Source of the DNA: Cyanophora paradoxa
Taxonomy: Eukaryota; Glaucocystophyceae; Cyanophorales; Cyanophoraceae
NCBI GenBank assembly: GCA_004431415.1
Contig: QPMI01000114.1
Coordinates: forward strand, 62,001 to 126,000
Length of the DNA: 64,000 nucleotides
Direction of reading: 5' to 3'
The notes under the pieces: generated by a model
The model's database searches: none
Seen by the model: the letters and a program-made list of their open reading frames with translations, nothing else
Told to the model about the DNA's origin: nothing
Translations under genes and position numbers: made by a program
In this document: positions 60,101 to 64,000 of the stretch, piece after piece
Numbering within the stretch: the first letter of the stretch is position 1
How the letters are laid out: every line of letters begins with the position of its first letter

Positions 60101-63100
60101 TCGATGTGCAGGGCTACGGAGGCGAGGGCGCGCGAAAATACATGCAGGCGCTGAGGAAATTGACAGGAGAGCGTTGACGGGAGGATTGAGAATCTCGCGG
60201 CCAGGCGCATGCGTAGAGCTTGTGAATCGTTTAAACAGACTCTCGGATACATACATGATCGATGTCCAGGGCTGCGGAGGCGAGGGCGCGCGAAAATACA
60301 TGCAGGCCTGTCCAAGATGGGGAATTTGGCGTCGGCTGGGTTCTCGTGCTCCGTCGCGTCCGCAGAGCTTGCGAAACGCTTTGAAAAGATGTTTAATAAA
60401 TACTGTAGCGATGGGCATGGGTGAGGACGCGAGGGCGTGCGGAAAGATGCGCAGGTCCGTCCAGGATCAAATTTTGGGGTCGGCTGGATCCTGGCGGCCC
60501 GGCGCATCAGTTAAGCATGGAGAATGCATTTTCTACATCTCCAATGCTTATACTATTGATCCGCGCATGCGCCGCGACGTCGGCGCGCGGAAAGATGTCC
60601 GGGGCCGTGCAGGATCGAATTTTTGCCATCGGGCACATTCCTGCGCTGTTCCGGCTGCGCAAAGCGGATATCTGGAGTGCGCAGGCCCTGCTATGTCTAT
60701 GCGCGCCAGTACGCATCGATTGCGCGCGTCGGGGGACCGGGCGGAACCGGCAGGATCAAAATTTCGGCCGACTCTCTGGAGTGGAGCGTCGGCGGCGGCC
60801 GAAATCGAGCTTGCCACAATGCGCGCGCTCTTGGCTGTCATTGTGACCGTTCTGGGACATCCCTGGCGCGCTTTCGTCGCGGGACCGGGCGGGACCGGGT
60901 CCCACTTTTTGGCGCTTCGCGATCGAACCGGGGGTATAAATACCGGAATCGATCCAGGAGCGAAATTCGATTTTCGCGCGGGGACCCAGGAGTCCGGACG
61001 GAATTTGAGGGGAGCCACGAGTCCAAAAATAAGTGTAATGTCCGTGTTCAGCTATGTAACGTCGGAGACCGTTCGCCTTCATCGTGGAGGTTGTCAAGCT
61101 CGACGCTCGGACCAATCGGATTCGAGTGGAAAAAAATAATTTCGCCCGTTCACCATCGACCTACGGAAGAGGCTTCGCCCGACATGCCCTGGGCCCCTGC
61201 GGGTCCCAAGCATCGGGCGAAGCCCTTGCCGCCCCCTTTGCGTCCCCCTTGTTCATCGCGGCCCGTCGCGGCCCGCCCCTCGCCATGCCCTATTTAAATC
61301 ATGAGTCGCCGCGGTCCCCATCCCGGTCCCCTTATTTATCGCGGGCCGTCGTGGCTGGGCCGGGTGGGGTAGGGTGGGGTCTGGCGGGGCGATGAAATTA
61401 AAGGGGAGGGGAGGGATCCTGAGAGGGAGCAGAATTAGGGGAGGAGTTGTCCTGAGAGGAGTTGTGTTCAGAGAATATAATTATGTAATTAGGGGAATTA
61501 ATATTGCTGGGGCTGAGAGAATATAATGAGGGGAGGGATGGTGCTGCCAATCAGCTAGCTGTAGTTGACCTGGAGGCGCTGAGGAAATTGACAGGAGAGT
61601 GTTGAGGGGAGGGGCGAGGTTCTCGCGGCCAGCTGCAGGCGCATGCACAGAGTTCATGCATCTCTTAAACAGAATCTCGCGGATGGGAGGATTGAGAATC
61701 TCGCGGCGAGGCGCATGCGTAGAGCTTGTGAATTGCTTAAACAGAATCTGGAATGCGCTCTCTGTCGATGTGCAGGGCTACGGAGGCGAGGGCGCGCGAA
61801 AATACATGCAGGCGCTGAGGAAATTGACAGGAGAGCGTTGACGGGAGGATTGAGAATCTCGCGGCCAGGCGCATGCGTAGAGCTTGTGAATCGTTTAAAC
61901 AGACTCTCGGATACATACATGATGGATGTCCAGGGATACGGAGGCGAGGGCGCGCGAAAATACATGCAGGCCTGTCCAGGATGGGGAATTTGGCGTCGGC
62001 TGGGTTCTCGTGCTCCGTCGCATCCGCAGAGCTTGCGAAACGCTTTGAAAAGATGTTTAATAAATACTGTAGCGATGGGCATGGGTGAGGACGCGAGGGC
62101 GTGCGGAAAGATGCGCAGGTCCGTCCAGGATCAAATTTTGGGGTCGGCTGGATCCTGGCGACCCGGCGCATCAGTTAAGCATGGAGAATGCATTTTCTAC
62201 ATCTCCAATGCTTATACTATTGATCCGCGCATGCGCCGCGACGTCGGCGCGCGGAAAGATGTCCGGGGCCGTGCAGGATCGAATTTTTGCCATCGGGCAC
62301 ATTCCTGCGCTGTTCCGGCTGCGAAAAGCGGATATCTGGAGTGCGCAGGCCCTGCTATGTCTATGCGCGCCAGTACGCATCGATTGCGCGCGTCGGGGGA
62401 CCGGGCGGAACCGGCAGGATCAAAATTTCGGCCGACTCTTCGCACTGGAGCGTCGGCGGCGGCCGAAATCGAGCTTGCCACAATGCGCGCGCTCTTGGCT
62501 GTCATTGTGACCGTTCTGGGACATCCCTGGCGCGCTTTCGTCGCGGGACCGGGCGGGACCGGGTCCCACTTTTTGGCGCTTCGCGATCGAACCGGGGGTA
62601 TAAATACCGGAATCGATCCAGGAGCGAAATTCGATTTTCGCGCGGGGACCCAGGAGTCCGGACGGAATTTGAGGGGAGCCACGAGTCCAAAAATAAGTGT
62701 AATGTCCGTGTTCAGCTATGTAACGTCGGAGACCGTTCGCCTTCATCGTGGAGGTTGTCAAGCTCGACGCTCGGACCAATCGGATTCGAGTGGAAAAAAA
62801 ATAATTTCGCCCGTTCACCATCGACCTACGGAAGAGGCTTCGCCCGACAAGCCCTGGGCCCTGCGGGTCCCAACCATCGGGCGAAGCCTCTGCCGCCCCC
62901 TTCGCGTCCCCCTTATTCATCGCGGCCCGTCGCGGCCCCGCCCGTATTTATTTCATGAGTCGCCGCGGTCCCCGTCCCGGTCCCCTTATTTATCGCGGGC
63001 CGTCGTAGCTGGGCCGGGTGGGGTAGGGTGGGGCCTGGCGGGGCGATGAAATTAAAGGGGAGGGGAGGGATCCTGAGAGCGAATATATATAATTAGGGGA

Positions 63101-64000
63101 GGAGTTGTCCTGAGAGGAGTTGTGCTCAGAGAATATAATTATGTAATCAGGGGAATTAATATTGCTGGGGCTGAGAGAATATAACGAGGGGAGGGAAGGT
63201 GCTGCCAACCAGCTAGCTGTAGTTGACCTGGAGGCGCTGAGGAAATTGACAGGAGAGTGTTGAGGGGAGGATTGAGAATCTCGCGGCCAGGCGCATGCGT
63301 AGAGCTTGTGAATTGCTTAAACAGAATCTCGAATGCGTAGAGGATCGATGTGCGCATGCAGGGCTACGGAGGCGAGGGCGCGCAAATACATGCAGGCCTG
63401 TCCAGGATCGAAAATTTGGCGTTGGCTGGGATATCATGCTCTGTCGCGTCCGCAGAGCTTGTGAAAGGCTTTGAAAAGATGTTAAATACATACTGTAGCG
63501 ACGGGCATGGGTGAGGACGCGAGGGCGTGTGGAAAGATGCGCAGGTCCGTCCAGGATCGAATTTTCGGGGTCGGCTGGGTCCTCGCGGTCCGGCGCATCT
63601 GCAGAGCGCGCGGAAGGCCTCTTCTACATCTCAAATGCATATGCTATTGATCCGCGCATGCGCCGCGGCGTCGGCGCGCGGAAAGATGTCCGGGGGTGTG
63701 CAGGATCGAATTTTCGCCATCGGGTACCTTCCTGAGCTGGCCCGGCTCCGAAAAGCGGATATCTGGGATGCGCAGGCCCTGCTATGTCTATGCGCGCCAG
63801 TACGCATCGAATGCGCGCGCCGCGGGACCGGACGGAACTGGCAGGATCAGATTTTCGGCCGACTCTTCGCACTGGAGCGTCGACGGCGGCCGAAATCGAG
63901 CTTGCAGCGATGCGCGCGCCCTGCTCTGTCGTTCTGCATTGCACTGGGGCGTCCCTGGCGCGCTTTCGTCGCGGGACCGGGCGGGACCGGGTCCCACTTT
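57111..64000 (+). repeat. Satellite array with higher-order repeat structure
   Basis: A landmark (GACCGGGTCCCACTTTTTGG) recurs at about 57841, 59305, 60900, 62564 and 63992, giving units of 1464, 1595, 1664 and 1428 bp; the array runs past the window end. Within each unit, monomers of about 140-160 bp share a core close to CAGGATCGAATTTTCGG followed by TCGGCTGGGTCCTCGCG and an AGAGCTTG/AATGCATA segment. In the first unit the cores start near 57239, 57396, 57545 and 57685. Units 3 and 4 are almost identical and contain an extra partial duplication. Each unit also holds a non-monomeric block with TATAAATA, a GC-rich palindrome and an AT-rich GAATATAAT segment. Frames inside it (for example 61643-63049) follow the repeat and are not taken as genes. 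Confidence 0.9.

Noticed and set aside
61643-63049. 468-codon open frame in the satellite
   Set aside because: It follows the repeat units, has no domain, and the corresponding frame in other units is broken.

Overview
The window looks like nuclear DNA of a GC-rich unicellular eukaryote, probably an alga. Host genes are broken into short exons by 41-115 bp GT-AG introns. They include a probable RWP-RK transcription factor, two membrane-anchored glycosyltransferase-like proteins and a Nudix hydrolase. Most of the rest is non-LTR retrotransposon (LINE) and satellite DNA. I cannot place the lineage from sequence alone: a haptophyte-, pelagophyte- or green-alga-like genome would all fit.

Layout. 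1-4943: 3' part of LINE-A (RT, RNase H, zinc motifs). 4944-8613: first copy of a 3.6 kb segmental duplication holding a spliced coiled-coil gene (+) and the 3' end of a convergent glycosyltransferase gene (-, to 10703). 11.0-12.4 kb: a spliced RWP-RK gene. 12.4-16.3 kb: extremely GC-rich sequence with little that can be assigned, except a third copy of a 345 bp module of the duplication. 16.5-27.2 kb: LINE-G, with one open frame of about 3,460 codons. 27343-35621: LINE-B1 on the minus strand, complete and flanked by a 21 bp target-site duplication, but frameshifted. 36.5-37.3 kb: a spliced Nudix hydrolase (-). 37459-41051: second copy of the segmental duplication, where the glycosyltransferase is cut off. 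41-44.4 kb: mainly non-coding, with old repeat fragments. 44.4-46.8 kb: a spliced DUF6492-like glycosyltransferase (-). 48186-53969: a small inverted-repeat element interrupted by a 5'-truncated, L1/Tx1-like LINE-C (+). 53990-56498: LINE-B2, a 5'-truncated copy of LINE-B. About 57.1 kb to the end: a satellite of ~150 bp monomers organised into 1.43-1.66 kb higher-order units.

The most unusual object is LINE-G. LINE-A, LINE-B and LINE-G share one backbone: AP-endonuclease, RT, RNase H, zinc knuckle and a conserved C-terminal Trp/Arg-Cys motif. In LINE-G the RNase H domain is interrupted between its conserved His and its last Asp by about 1,180 residues. That insert carries two Ulp1/C48-like cysteine-protease modules. 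One has His, Asp, Gln and Cys at the expected spacing; the other has lost the cysteine. LINE-A and LINE-B have the uninterrupted arrangement, so the window contains its own control.

Caveat: many differences between repeat copies are single-base changes in G or C runs. Several apparent frameshifts could therefore be assembly errors, and exon structures were deduced by eye from frame continuity and splice consensus.
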